Positions 22,981 through 32,909 are shown, numbered from the stretch's first letter. The stretch is DNA of 64,000 nt from an uncultured Collinsella sp. (GCA_900544205.1 UQUG01000004.1:14253-78252); one strand, 5' to 3'. Translations and numbers: made by a program. Notes: generated from the letters alone by a model not told the origin.

Positions 22981-25900
22981 GTCGTCGTCGCTGGCACCCA
23001 GCTGTTGCAGCAGCATGAGCGCGGCCGCCACGGGGCCGGTGCCGTCGTTGGCGTCGAGACCGCGACCCAGGCCGCTGCCCGCGCCGGCGCCCGCCTTGTA
23101 GGGCACCGATAGCTTGCGGCTCTTGGGGAAGTTCACCGCGCCATAGCGATTCTTGAACTCAAAGGCCACCTTCTTGGGAACGTCAACCCCCAAGAAGGTA
23201 ATGCGTCCACCACTGAGCGTGACGCTCTCGAGCCCCAGGCGCTCGCCGCGAATACGGATGCGCGCGCGGTTGAACAGGTTGAGTCCCGCCAACGGCAGTT
23301 CGCCATGCGCGGCCTCGGTCTCCTCCTGCACCTCGTCGATACTCTCCAGGTCCTCAGCCGCAGCGAGCTTGCGGTACACGAGCACGCGCTGGTCCACCGC
23401 CGGCATGTACTCCTCGGACAAGAAGTAGTCGGCCGGCAGGTTAATGCCCACGCTCGCCGCCTCCACGCCGGCATCGTCGTCGCCGCGCGCCTCGGCCACG
23501 GCCTGCCCCAGCATCTGCGTAAACAGGTCAAAGCCCACACTCGACAGGTTGCCGTGCTGCTCGGCGCCCATGAGCGAGCCGGCACCACGGATCTCCAGGT
23601 CACGCATGGCGATGCGCATGCCGCTGCCCAGGTCCTGAAACTCGGAAAGTGCGGTCAGGCGTGCCGTAGCCTCCTCGGTAAGCGGCAGCTCGCCCGGGAA
23701 CATAAAGTACGCATAGGCCTGCGTGGCAGAGCGGCCCACACGGCCCTTGAGCTGGTAGAGCTGCGCCAGACCTAGGCGCTGCGAGTCCTCGATGATCAGT
23801 GTGTTGGCGGTCGAGTTGTCGATGCCGCTCTCCACGATGGTCGTGGCGATGAGCACGTCGATCTTTTTGGTCGCGAACTCGATCATCACGTCCTCGACCT
23901 CGCGCGGGCTCATCTTGCCGTGTGCCACACCCACGCGCGCCTCGGGCGCGGCCTCGTGCACGCGCGCCACGGCGTCGTCGATAGTCTTGACGCGGTTGGA
24001 CACGTAATACACCTGACCGCCGCGGCCCACCTCCAGGCGAATCGCCGCACTCACCACGTCGGGGTCGTACTCCCCCACGTGCACGATCACGGGACGACGC
24101 CCGGTCGGCGGTGTGGTGATCAGGCTCATGTCGCGCACGCCGCTCGTGGCCATCTGCATGGTTCGCGGAATCGGCGTTGCCGAAAGCGTGAGCACGTCAA
24201 TCTGCTCGCGCAGGTTCTTGAGCTGCTCCTTGTGCTGAACGCCAAAGCGCTGCTCCTCGTCGATGATCACCATGCCCAGGTTCTTGGGGTTCACATCGGC
24301 CGAAAGCAAGCGGTGCGTGCCGATGAGCACATCAATCGTGCCCTCGGCAAACGCCTTAAGCGCACGCTTCTGCTGCGCCGGGGTGCGGAAGCGGCTGAGC
24401 ACTTCGACCTCGAGGCCAAACGGGGCAAAGCGCTCAAAAAACGTCTCGTAGTGCTGCTGGGCCAGAATGGTCGTGGGGCAGAGCACCATGACTTGGCGGC
24501 CGGAGTCCACGCACTTAAACGCCGCGCGCAGGGCAACCTCGGTCTTGCCGAAACCCACGTCGCCGCACAGCAGGCGGTCCATGGGCTTGGGCGCCTCCAT
24601 GTCGGCCTTGATGTCGGCGATAGCCTCCAGCTGGTCGCGCGTCTCGTCGTAGGGGAAGCTCTCCTCCATCTCGATCTGCTCGGGCGTATCGGGCGGGCAG
24701 GCGATGCCTGCGATCGACGAGCGGCGCGTATACAGGTCGACCAGGTCAAACGCCAGCTTTTTGGCGTTCTTGCGTGCCTTGTTGGTGGCACGCGTCCAGT
24801 CGGCGGTATTGAGCCTGGTCAGGCGCGGCTTGTCACCGTCGGGACCGACGTATCGCGTGATGCGGTCGACCTGCTCGAGCGGCACGTAGAGCTTGTCGCC
24901 GTCGGCATATTCCAGCAAAAAGTAGTCGCGCTCCTTGCCGCCCACTTCTTGGCGCGCGATCTCGCTAAAGAGTGCGATGCCGTGAGTGGCGTGCACCACG
25001 TAGTCGCCCGGCTTAAACGGGAATGTGATCTGCGTAATGTCCACCTTGCGGCGGCTGCGCGCGCGGTTGGCGTCCATGCGGGCGTTGAGGTCGGCAATCG
25101 AGAACACGGCCAAATTGGCGTCGGGCACCACCACGCCCTGCGGCAGGGCAGCGTCCACAAAGGTCACGCGCCCGCGCGAGATGGTGGGCACGGCAGCGCC
25201 GGCGGCAGCCTGCGCGGCGCCCGCCTCGAGCGAGCGGGCGTTGAGCGCGTCGGCCTTACGCTCGCGAATGGAAGCATGGGCCTCCTGGCGTGCGGCACGG
25301 TCGGCGGAATCCGCCGCTGCCACGCGAACGCGGTCGCCGATAGCGCCGACATTTTCGGGCGCCGCGGTCAGCGATTCCTCAAAGGTAATGCTCTCGTCGC
25401 CAAAGGTGAGCTCCATCGACTCGCGCGCCCCGCGGTCGGGAATGGCAAACACGCAGGCGTAGCGCTTGCCCACGACCTCCTGAATACGCGTCATAAAGCG
25501 GTTGTCCGAGCCTGCGATAGCAGGCTGCTCAATCTTGAGCTCGGCCGTAACCGCGCCGCCGGCGCGAATCAGGCTCACATAGTTCAGGCGCTGCTGAGCA
25601 CCAAAATCGAGCTGCTGGGCACGTACATACAGGCCATCCAGTCGGTCAATCCCCGCCTCGCCGGCACGCGCCTCGATATCCTCGTAGGCGCGCAGGCAGT
25701 CGTCGAACAGCGAGCGCGGCTCGGACAGCACCACGAGCGCCTTGCCGCTCACGTGTGCCAGCGGGCTCACGGTCTGGCCGTACATCACCGGCAAAAAGCG
25801 GTCGAGCTCGGGCGTGACGATGCGTGCATCCACCATCTCGAGCAGCGCCGCCAGTTTGCTGTCGTCCTGGCTGGCGCGATAGAGCGCCACATGCATGTTG

Positions 25901-26610
25901 TGGACGGCTTCGTCGGTAAGCGCCAGCTCACGGCAGGGGAAGATCTCGATACTGTCCTCGTTGCCGATGGTCTGCCCCGTTGAGCTCACCATGCGGCGGA
26001 TGCGGTCAATCTCGTCGCCAAAGAACTCAATGCGCACGGGCGCCTTCTCCTGCGCGGGAAACACCTCGACGGTGTCGCCGTGCACACGGAACAGGCCGGG
26101 CGCGTCGGCGGCGCCGGCATTGGTGTAGCCCATGCCCACCAGGCGCTGCGGCACCTCGTCAAAAGGAATCTCCTCGCCCACCGCAAAAGTGGTGGACTCC
26201 CAGTAGTGGCTCTCGACCGGCGGCACGCAGCGCAGCAGCGCACGGGCTGAGGCAACCATGATGCAGTTGTCCCCACGCACGATGCGCCCCAATGCCTCGC
26301 AGCGCTGCGCCACCACGGCGTCGTCGGGCGCCTGCTCGCGCCACGGATAGTCCTTGCGCTCGGGAAAACGACACACGTGCGCCAGGCCCACGTAGGCGGC
26401 AAGGCTACGCGCGGCGCGATCGGCCGCATCCTCGCCGCTCACGATATAGACCGTCGGGCGCGGACGGCGCGCAAACTGGGCGGCCGCCATAAGCGTGCGG
26501 CCCGACTGCGACACAGCCAGCGTCACGTCCTCGCCAGCATCGAGCCCGGCCTCGACGGTCTGCAAGGCCTCGGCAGTGTAGAGCTGCGCGGCTATACGGT
26601 GAATGAGCAT
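22978..26610 (-). CDS. mfd: Transcription-repair coupling factor Mfd
   Basis: The 1210 residues have the full Mfd layout: UvrB-like N-terminal region (about 1-400), a CarD-like RNA polymerase interaction domain (about 520-590; FKPGDYVVHATHGIALF), RecG-like helicase (Walker A CGDVGFGKTEVALRA near 680; DEEQRFG; QLKGRVGRS) and the C-terminal TRCF domain. Mfd removes stalled RNA polymerase from DNA lesions and recruits UvrA. A linker of about 100 residues rich in Ala/Arg lies around 425-510. GGAGGA precedes ATG 26610. nth lies upstream, but a terminator separates the two. Confidence 0.97.
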   Translation of the reverse strand: MLIHRIAAQLYTAEALQTVEAGLDAGEDVTLAVSQSGRTLMAAAQFARRPRPTVYIVSGEDAADRAARSLAAYVGLAHVCRFPERKDYPWREQAPDDAVVAQRCEALGRIVRGDNCIMVASARALLRCVPPVESHYWESTTFAVGEEIPFDEVPQRLVGMGYTNAGAADAPGLFRVHGDTVEVFPAQEKAPVRIEFFGDEIDRIRRMVSSTGQTIGNEDSIEIFPCRELALTDEAVHNMHVALYRASQDDSKLAALLEMVDARIVTPELDRFLPVMYGQTVSPLAHVSGKALVVLSEPRSLFDDCLRAYEDIEARAGEAGIDRLDGLYVRAQQLDFGAQQRLNYVSLIRAGGAVTAELKIEQPAIAGSDNRFMTRIQEVVGKRYACVFAIPDRGARESMELTFGDESITFEESLTAAPENVGAIGDRVRVAAADSADRAARQEAHASIRERKADALNARSLEAGAAQAAAGAAVPTISRGRVTFVDAALPQGVVVPDANLAVFSIADLNARMDANRARSRRKVDITQITFPFKPGDYVVHATHGIALFSEIARQEVGGKERDYFLLEYADGDKLYVPLEQVDRITRYVGPDGDKPRLTRLNTADWTRATNKARKNAKKLAFDLVDLYTRRSSIAGIACPPDTPEQIEMEESFPYDETRDQLEAIADIKADMEAPKPMDRLLCGDVGFGKTEVALRAAFKCVDSGRQVMVLCPTTILAQQHYETFFERFAPFGLEVEVLSRFRTPAQQKRALKAFAEGTIDVLIGTHRLLSADVNPKNLGMVIIDEEQRFGVQHKEQLKNLREQIDVLTLSATPIPRTMQMATSGVRDMSLITTPPTGRRPVIVHVGEYDPDVVSAAIRLEVGRGGQVYYVSNRVKTIDDAVARVHEAAPEARVGVAHGKMSPREVEDVMIEFATKKIDVLIATTIVESGIDNSTANTLIIEDSQRLGLAQLYQLKGRVGRSATQAYAYFMFPGELPLTEEATARLTALSEFQDLGSGMRIAMRDLEIRGAGSLMGAEQHGNLSSVGFDLFTQMLGQAVAEARGDDDAGVEAASVGINLPADYFLSEEYMPAVDQRVLVYRKLAAAEDLESIDEVQEETEAAHGELPLAGLNLFNRARIRIRGERLGLESVTLSGGRITFLGVDVPKKVAFEFKNRYGAVNFPKSRKLSVPYKAGAGAGSGLGRGLDANDGTGPVAAALMLLQQLGASDDD

Positions 26611-26639
26611 GCTGTTCCTCCGGCATTGCAACGCCAAAA

Positions 26640-26664
26640 GCCCGCCGGGGCAAGCTCGGCGGGT
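26640..26664 (-). terminator. Terminator of nth
   Basis: On the minus strand CCCGCCGAG and CCGGCGGG pair around a short loop, followed by CTTTTGG. Confidence 0.75.
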
Positions 26665-26731
26665 CGTTCGTCAAAATTCATTGATTGCCATGGTAGCGCA
26701 TAGGGCGCGCACGCCGATGCACGCCGCGGCG

Positions 26732-27397
26732 CTACCCCAAAACGCGCACGCTGGGGCAAAGGTCTGCCAGCGGGCATTCGTCGCATTTGGGCTTGCGGGC
26801 ATCGCAGATCTCGCGGCCGAAGGTAATCCACTGGTGGTTGACCGACTCCCAATACTCGTGCGGCAAGATCTTGAGCAGGTCCTGCTCGGTCTTGAGCGGT
26901 TCCTTGGCGTGCGTCTTGGGGCTCAGCATCAGGCGGTGCGCAATGCGGTTGACGTGCGTATCCACCGCAATGCCCTCCACAATGCCGTACCCCACGTTGA
27001 GCACAATGTTCGCCGTCTTGCGCCCCACGCCTGGCAGTTTGACGAGCTCCTTCATGTCCGCCGGCACCACACCGTCGTAATCGGCGACGATCATCTGGGC
27101 GGCCTCCACGGCATGCTTGGCTTTACTCTTATAGAAGCCGAGCGACTTGATCGTGTCCGCCACGTCGGCAACACTCGCGCCGGCCATGGCCTCGGGCGTG
27201 GGCCACTGGGCAAACAGCCGCGGCGTCACCTTGTTAACCTGTGCATCGGTCGTCTGCGCCGAGAGCAGCACTGCGATCAGCAAGCGAAAGGGGTTCTCGT
27301 GGTCCAAAAAGCACTCAACCGGGCCATAGCGACGGTTGAGGCGCTCGCACACCTCGATGGCGCGCTCGCGTTTGGCGGCATTGGTCTCGCGTGGCAT
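26732..27397 (-). CDS. nth: Endonuclease III (DNA glycosylase/AP lyase)
   Basis: The 221 residues match Nth: LLSAQTTDAQVN (about 45-56), the helix-hairpin-helix with catalytic Lys in LPGVGRKTANIVLN (about 118-131), the catalytic Asp in VDTHVNR, and a 4Fe-4S cluster motif C-x6-C-x2-C-x5-C at the C-terminus (CDARKPKCDECPLADLC). It removes oxidised pyrimidines. ATG 27397 was chosen since GAGGAG lies five bases before it. Together with recQ, mfd and mutY it makes this window rich in repair genes. Confidence 0.95.
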   Translation of the reverse strand: MPRETNAAKRERAIEVCERLNRRYGPVECFLDHENPFRLLIAVLLSAQTTDAQVNKVTPRLFAQWPTPEAMAGASVADVADTIKSLGFYKSKAKHAVEAAQMIVADYDGVVPADMKELVKLPGVGRKTANIVLNVGYGIVEGIAVDTHVNRIAHRLMLSPKTHAKEPLKTEQDLLKILPHEYWESVNHQWITFGREICDARKPKCDECPLADLCPSVRVLG

Positions 27398-27460
27398 AAC
27401 GACTCCTCGGCTCGGCAAAAACATTACTTCACGGGAACGATTGTCCCACGCCCGGGGACC

Positions 27461-29263
27461 TTAAGCCTCCAAGAATGCGCCGGTTTGGCGGCTCCACAGG
27501 CTCGCGTACTCGCCGCCCGCCTCGACGAGCTGTGCATGCGTACCATCCTCGACGATCTCGCCGTCCGCCAGCACCACGATGCGGTCGAGCGCCGCCACGG
27601 TGGACAGGCGATGCGCCACCACAATGGAGGTGCGCCCGCGCATCAGGTTTTCGAGCGCCTCCTGCACCAGCGCCTCGGACTCGCTGTCCAGGGCAGAGGT
27701 CGCTTCGTCGAGCACCAGAATCGGAGCGTCCGTTAGAATCGCGCGCGCAATGGCCACGCGCTGACGCTGGCCGCCCGAAAGCTTCACGCCGCGCTCACCC
27801 ACCATGGTGTCAAAGCCACGGGGCAAGCGGTCGATAAACTCAAGGGCATTGGCCAGACGAGCGGCCTCGCGAATCTGCTCATCAGTGGCGTTGGGACGAC
27901 CGTAGGCAATGTTTTCGCGAATGGAGCGGTGGAACAGCAGCGCCTCCTGCGGCACGTAGGCAACCTGACGGCGCAGGCTCTGCTGCGTGCAGCGCGAGAC
28001 ATCCTGACCGTCCACGAGCACGCGGCCGCCCTGAACATCGTCCAGGCGCAGCAGCAGCTTGGTGAGCGTCGTCTTACCCGAGCCCGATTTGCCCACCAGG
28101 CCCACGCGCTGGCCCGCCGCCACGTGAAGCGTCAGGTCGTCGAACACGCTCTCGCCCGCCGCGGCGTCACGATATGCAAAGCTCAGGTGCTCAAAATCAA
28201 TCGCGCCCTCGGTCACTTTGAGCTCAGGGGCGTCCGGGTCGTCTGCCACCAAACGTGGCTCGTCCAGCACGCGCGTCATCTCGGCCGCATCGCCCAAAGC
28301 GCGGTTAATGCGCTGCATCATGGAACTCACGTAGTTCAGGCGCATGGTGAGGTTATAGGTGTAGGTAAAGATCATGACGAGCGAGCCGGCCGAGATGCCA
28401 AACCACGCGTTGCCGCCCGCCACGAACACACTCACCACGGCCATGGTGATGACGATAAGACCCGAGGTCGTAAAGTTGCGCTGCATCATGGCGTGCATCG
28501 AGACTGTCTCGGCATCGCGCGCGGCACGATCGGCGGCGTCGAACAGATCGCGTTCAAAGTCCTCGCGCCCGCAGGTCTTGACGGCCAAAATGTTCGTGAC
28601 CGCGTCGGAGAGCACACCCGAGAGCTTGTTCTGCGCGGCGGACGTCGCGGCCGAAAGCGGCATGATGCGCTTGTACATAAGCCAGACAAACGCGATGTAG
28701 ACGACCATGATGCACACCAGGATCACGGTAAACGTCGGCACCACCGGGGCGAGTGCGGCCACGGTACAGATGACCGAGGTGATGGTGGGGACGAGCGAAT
28801 ACACCGTCACGTCCACCAGCCCCGTGTAGCCGCTCATAAAACGACTCGTCTGGCTCACGAGCGATCCGCCAAAGCGGCTGGTATGGAATGTCATGGATTG
28901 GTTGAAGAGCGTGTCGAAGCACAGGCGCGCCAGGTGATAGTTGCCCGCAATCTCGAGCTTGTAGACGGTGTAGTCCTGCAGCTTGGAGAGGATTTGGCCC
29001 ACCAGGTTAACGAGTACGAGCGCCAGGATATAGGGGCCGAAGACCTCAAACACCTGATCACCCGCCACGGGACCGGCTTGAACGCGGTCGACAATGAGGG
29101 CCATCACATAGGTATTGGCAAACGTCAGCAAAAAGATGTAGCCCGCCGACGAGAACACCGAGAGAAAGACAATCAGCGGCTGCGTGCGCGTGACACCCCA
29201 AAACCGCTGCAGCGTGCGGCGCACGGTGGAGCGTTTCAGCGGACTGGTGTTTCTCTGAGACAT
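27461..29263 (-). CDS. ABC-type exporter, fused membrane and ATPase domains
   Basis: The 600 residues carry six membrane segments (about 30-310, ABC type 1 exporter domain) and a nucleotide-binding domain (about 355-590) with Walker A VGKSGSGKTTLTKLL, signature LSGGQRQRVAIARA and Walker B ILVLDEATSALD followed by an H-loop (VVAHRLS). It is a half-transporter that must form a dimer; no partner is adjacent, so a homodimer is likely. Substrate is unknown: lipids, drugs or peptides are possible. AAAGGAAG precedes ATG 29263. Confidence 0.92.
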   Translation of the reverse strand: MSQRNTSPLKRSTVRRTLQRFWGVTRTQPLIVFLSVFSSAGYIFLLTFANTYVMALIVDRVQAGPVAGDQVFEVFGPYILALVLVNLVGQILSKLQDYTVYKLEIAGNYHLARLCFDTLFNQSMTFHTSRFGGSLVSQTSRFMSGYTGLVDVTVYSLVPTITSVICTVAALAPVVPTFTVILVCIMVVYIAFVWLMYKRIMPLSAATSAAQNKLSGVLSDAVTNILAVKTCGREDFERDLFDAADRAARDAETVSMHAMMQRNFTTSGLIVITMAVVSVFVAGGNAWFGISAGSLVMIFTYTYNLTMRLNYVSSMMQRINRALGDAAEMTRVLDEPRLVADDPDAPELKVTEGAIDFEHLSFAYRDAAAGESVFDDLTLHVAAGQRVGLVGKSGSGKTTLTKLLLRLDDVQGGRVLVDGQDVSRCTQQSLRRQVAYVPQEALLFHRSIRENIAYGRPNATDEQIREAARLANALEFIDRLPRGFDTMVGERGVKLSGGQRQRVAIARAILTDAPILVLDEATSALDSESEALVQEALENLMRGRTSIVVAHRLSTVAALDRIVVLADGEIVEDGTHAQLVEAGGEYASLWSRQTGAFLEA

Positions 29264-29341
29264 GGGCTTCCTTTCGCGTCTGATAGGGCGAAACGCCATT
29301 GTTGCACACTAAAGCGCACTTCAGGCAAGCGCGATGTGAAA

Positions 29342-29382
29342 GGCAGCGGGGTGCCCGCGTTTGCGCCGGTGCCCCGCTGCCT
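29342..29382 (-). terminator. Hairpin after rmuC
   Basis: GGCAGCGGGG and CCCCGCTGCC form a 10-bp stem, followed on the minus strand by TTTCAC. Confidence 0.6.
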
Positions 29383-29390
29383 TGTTGCAA

Positions 29391-30746
29391 TTAGTCCTCG
29401 TCTTCTTGGTCTGTGGAAAGGCCCGCGGGCGTGAGTCCCAAGATCTCATCGGCTTGGTCGGCGTCTTCCAGCGCGTCGATATCCTTGAGTTTGCGCTCCA
29501 TGACGTTGGTGCGCGTGGTGATAATGCCCTCGACCGTTTTACCCGCGGTCTCGATCTGCTGCTGGGCGCGGCGCAGCGCCTTTTGATAGCGCGGCAGCTC
29601 GGCCTTGACGGCGGAGAGCACTCGCAGTACATCGTCGGTGCGTTTTTGCAGCCTAAACGTCTGGTAGCTCATCTGCAGGCTGTTGAGAATGGCCGCCATG
29701 GTGCTGGGGCCGGCAACGTTGACGTGATAGTCGCGGCCCAGGGTCTCGATAAGCCCGGAGCGGCTGACGACCTCGGCGTACAGCCCTTCAAACGGCACGA
29801 ACATGATGCCAAAGTTGGTCGTTGCCGGCACACTCAGGTACTTTTCGCAAATGTCCTTTGCCTCGCGCTTGACCATGGTGTCGAGCGTCTTGCGCGCAGC
29901 CGCCACGGTCTCCGCATCGCCCGACTCCTGCGCGTCGAGCAAGTGCTCATACGCGTCGCCCGGGAATTTGGAGTCGATCGGCAGCAGCACGGGATCGCCC
30001 TCGTCCACCGGCAGCTTGACGGCAAACTCAACGCGCTCCGAGGCGCCGGGCTTGGTGGCGACGTTTTCCAGATACTGGTCGGGCGTAAGGATGTCCGCCA
30101 GAATTGCACCCAGCTGCACCTCGCCCAAAATGCCACGCGCCTTCACGTTGCCCAGCACGCGCTTAAGGTCGCCCACGCCGGTGGCGATGGACTGCATGTC
30201 GCCCAGGCCCTTGTACACGGCCTCGAGCTGGTCGCTCACCTGCTTAAACGATGCCGACAGTCGGTCGTTGAGCGTGCGGGAGAGCTTCTCGTCCACCGTC
30301 GCACGCATTTGATCGAGCTGCACGTTGTTGTCTTTGCGGATGGCGCCCAGCTGAGCATCGACCGTTTCGCGCACCTTGTCCAGGCGATGCTCGATACCCT
30401 CGCGGTTGGCACCGAGCTGTTGGGCCGTCTCGCGGCGCAGGTCATCCATCCGGTCACCAGCTTGCGAAAACTCACGTGCGATGGTCAGGTAACGTTGCTG
30501 CTCCACGGCCGCATCTGTCGTCTGCTGCTGCGCGATGGCATTGGCCGTGCGGCGAGTTTCGGCCAGCGCGACGTTCAGGGCATCGAGCGCGTTGTTGGCC
30601 TGCTCGAGTGCTGCCAGCGTTTCCGCGCCACCGTCGCCACGCTCCCGCAACTCGGCACGCAGGCTCTTGAGCTGGAGGGCGCAAGCCACAGCAACCCCCA
30701 CCGCCACCAAGGCGATCACAACAAGCACAATATCAATAGCAGACAT
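29391..30746 (-). CDS. rmuC: DNA recombination protein RmuC
   Basis: The 451 residues have an N-terminal membrane anchor (about 5-25), a long coiled coil (about 30-200), and the RmuC domain (about 205-400) with GILGEVQLGAIL and FVPFEGLYAEV, family marks. RmuC limits recombination between inverted repeats; the domain has a PD-(D/E)XK-like fold. ATG 30746 lies after GGCGGAG. It may be of interest that a genome full of inverted repeats carries it, but rmuC is widespread. Confidence 0.92.
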   Translation of the reverse strand: MSAIDIVLVVIALVAVGVAVACALQLKSLRAELRERGDGGAETLAALEQANNALDALNVALAETRRTANAIAQQQTTDAAVEQQRYLTIAREFSQAGDRMDDLRRETAQQLGANREGIEHRLDKVRETVDAQLGAIRKDNNVQLDQMRATVDEKLSRTLNDRLSASFKQVSDQLEAVYKGLGDMQSIATGVGDLKRVLGNVKARGILGEVQLGAILADILTPDQYLENVATKPGASERVEFAVKLPVDEGDPVLLPIDSKFPGDAYEHLLDAQESGDAETVAAARKTLDTMVKREAKDICEKYLSVPATTNFGIMFVPFEGLYAEVVSRSGLIETLGRDYHVNVAGPSTMAAILNSLQMSYQTFRLQKRTDDVLRVLSAVKAELPRYQKALRRAQQQIETAGKTVEGIITTRTNVMERKLKDIDALEDADQADEILGLTPAGLSTDQEDED

Positions 30747-30797
30747 AAACTCCGCCCAACAAACCCAATCGAGCACCAATCAAAACCGCGATCAATC

Positions 30798-31361
30798 TTA
30801 CCCCGCCATACGCACCGGGCGCCCGGCCCCTTCTTGGGCGCCCCTCTCCTCCGCATATTCCATAATGCGGCGCGCCGTCTCCCTGCTCACCTTTGAGTCA
30901 TCACCGGCTAAATATGCGTACACGTTTCCCTTATTCAGATTCAAATCGCGGCAGAGACCGTAGCGCGTTACACCCGATTCCTCTAGCGCTCCCAACGTTC
31001 TTTTTCGCATCAGGGCGTTGATTCTTCTGTCCGCCACTGGCTTTTCCTTCACCGCTCTATACGCACGCCAAACGTTGGCATAACGATTAGGAAGTTTGTC
31101 CTCGGCGCATAGAGATGCCAGGCTACCCGTTTGGGCGTACAAGGACAAAACGCCTCGGTAACCCTCTTCCATCCACGAACCCTCGGATAAGCCCAGAACG
31201 TATTCGGCTTTACCCTGTGCCAAAGCGAGCAAAAACAGGGGCTCCGCCACGCGCGGCGCAACCGTCGTCGCTTGCTTAACCAGTTTTCTAAAACTGAGCG
31301 ACTGCTGTCCGGATAGCTCTCGGCAATAGCCTTTTAAGAATCCCTCAAAGGTCAGATTCAA
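30798..31361 (-). CDS. HTH-containing partner protein of a nucleotidyltransferase
   Basis: Unrecognised 187-residue protein. The C-terminal 65 residues read as a helix-turn-helix (GVTRYGLCRDLNLNKGNVYAYL, then SRETARRIMEY), XRE-like; the N-terminal part is helical without known motifs. The start is TTG 31361, which overlaps the TGA of the upstream nucleotidyltransferase gene (TTGA), with AAGGAGGTG seven bases before it, so translation is coupled. The longer frame to 31481 would lie inside the other gene. The pair looks like a toxin-antitoxin or defence unit with this as the regulator or antitoxin; this is inference. Confidence 0.65.
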   Translation of the reverse strand: MNLTFEGFLKGYCRELSGQQSLSFRKLVKQATTVAPRVAEPLFLLALAQGKAEYVLGLSEGSWMEEGYRGVLSLYAQTGSLASLCAEDKLPNRYANVWRAYRAVKEKPVADRRINALMRKRTLGALEESGVTRYGLCRDLNLNKGNVYAYLAGDDSKVSRETARRIMEYAEERGAQEGAGRPVRMAG

Positions 31362-31888
31362 CCGAGCACCTCCTTTTTGTATTGGCTGTATGCGCAGACC
31401 ATCTCTTGATAACTCCGCTCCGAAGGCGACGACGCCAGCGCCTCGCCCTCGTCGAATATAAGCCGTTCGAGCAGTCCCCAATCAAGTCGGTCGACGAATG
31501 CCTGGCTATGAAGATCGATGATGTCGTTCGGACGACAGGCATAGAGCTTCATTACCGCCAGGTCCTCCAAGGATGGCGTAAAGTACCTGATAAAGCGCGC
31601 CCCAATATCCAAGGGAATCAAACGATCTTCGTAATTGAACGGCATCTGATTACAATATGCCACCGCCATACCATTCACCTCGGGGTATCGAGCTATGATC
31701 TCGCGGAGGCACCTATCTGCCTCAAACACATCAATGTCATGTGTAACCGAACGATTCGTCACATCGTTTAGCATGAAGGCGCTTCCTCCCACCAATACAA
31801 CGTTCGGCCTGTCGTCTCTTGGACCTATTTCCAGCTCCGCCTCTTCGTCAATGCCCAAAAGAGTCTGCTCTAAATCCTGCTTATACAT
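31358..31888 (-). CDS. Nucleotidyltransferase-fold protein (AbiEii/DUF6036-like)
   Basis: The 176 residues begin with a nucleotidyltransferase-like core: VVLVGGSAFML (GGSA at 34-37) and THDIDVF (Asp51 and Asp53), the G-S...D-x-D pattern that binds nucleotide and metal. The rest (IPLDIGARFIRYFTPSLEDLAVMKLYACRPNDIIDL) resembles AbiEii- and DUF6036-type proteins, several of which are toxins that modify tRNA or proteins. The region is AT-richer than its neighbours, suggesting transfer. The ribosome binding site is weak. The product is followed by a coupled HTH gene. Whether it is a toxin is unproven. Confidence 0.7.
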   Translation of the reverse strand: MYKQDLEQTLLGIDEEAELEIGPRDDRPNVVLVGGSAFMLNDVTNRSVTHDIDVFEADRCLREIIARYPEVNGMAVAYCNQMPFNYEDRLIPLDIGARFIRYFTPSLEDLAVMKLYACRPNDIIDLHSQAFVDRLDWGLLERLIFDEGEALASSPSERSYQEMVCAYSQYKKEVLG

Positions 31889-32011
31889 AGCAAATCCTAT
31901 TATTATTTATCTTCAATAATACTATTCAGTCGCACGACAGGACCCACAGGATGCAAGAATTCTGCTCGTGGCGATAATTCGTACACCCTGGAAGTCCTAA
32001 TGTGACAAACG

Positions 32012-32446
32012 CTAACTCTCCCAGCCGGCGCGGATGGTTGTTGCGACATCGCCTAGGCGCTGGCCCAGGGCCGCTAGATGCTGGAGCACCTCATTGGGCG
32101 AGGCACCGTTGAGAATGCACGTGAGGGCATATGAGGCCAAGAAGATTGCCGCAAGTCCTAGCGGAATGAGCACGATCATCGCCAATGTGCGCAGGCGCTG
32201 GCCCACACGGCGACGACGCGCACGACGCTTGTCGAACGCGAGCTCCTGCGCATATGAATCTTGCTGTACGGAATAGGCCTCTGGCGCCGATTTACACCCG
32301 GGCACAGCTGCAGGTACAGCAGCGGGCACGACATTTTGCGCAAAGGGCTGGGCTGCCGCCCCTTGCATTTGCATCTCTATAAGCCGTTGCTGTTGGCGCA
32401 ACATGCGCTCGGCTTGTTGCTGCGGAGTCTCAAGAAACAGATCCAT
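32012..32446 (-). CDS. Small single-pass membrane protein, unknown function
   Basis: The 144 residues start with a Gln-rich helix (QQQAERMLRQQQRLIEMQMQ), have an Ala/Pro/Val-rich linker, a basic patch KRRARRRR near 75-82 and one membrane segment (about 90-113), with a short outer tail. No known family was recognised. ATG 32446 is preceded by GGAGGC four bases away; the ATG four codons earlier lies inside that site. The charge pattern suggests an inward N-terminus. Confidence 0.7.
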   Translation of the reverse strand: MDLFLETPQQQAERMLRQQQRLIEMQMQGAAAQPFAQNVVPAAVPAAVPGCKSAPEAYSVQQDSYAQELAFDKRRARRRRVGQRLRTLAMIVLIPLGLAAIFLASYALTCILNGASPNEVLQHLAALGQRLGDVATTIRAGWES

Positions 32447-32703
32447 GTTGGCCTCCAAAATCGGAGCGTTCGACGCTTACGACCAGCATCCCGCACCGCC
32501 ATGACCGCGACAACGCAATCGCCGGCAATAGCCACAAAGTTTCTTTTGCTCAAAAGCTGTCGAAAAGCTCAACAACTCCCCTACCAGCACTTTCTCTGAG
32601 CTTTTTTCGCCAGCAATCTTTTGGCCTTCCACCCTTACGCCAACTGACCAAAATCTAACCAAAAGCTTGACGAAAATTGTGGAGACCGGGACCCCACACA
32701 AAA

Positions 32704-32886
32704 AGTGCCGCCCCAAAGGGGCGGCACACAAACCAATCTATTAGCCAAAACTCGTTGGCAAGCCCGCGTCGTCAGACCCGCGGCGCATGCCTTTGCCTCG
32801 CGTGACTCTGCGAAGCCGTGAGCGAGAGGGAAAGGGATGCGCCGCGGGTCTGACGTCCGGAGCGGTGAAACCAGCAGTTGCCCTGC
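32704..32886 (-). repeat. 190-nt repeat with large hairpin and terminator, copy 1
   Basis: Contains GTGCCGCCCC/GGGGCGGCAC (32705-32727; T-run follows on the minus strand) and a large hairpin with 18-base arms GTCAGACCCGCGGCGCAT (32771-32788) and its complement (32837-32854). A near-identical copy is at 33609-33796. Both lie just downstream of minus-strand genes, so each can end a transcript. This is the main content of the 32447-32909 gap; open frames in it are repeat-derived. Confidence 0.85.
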
Positions 32887-32909
32887 GCTCCGTGGTCGGT
32901 GAGGACAGA

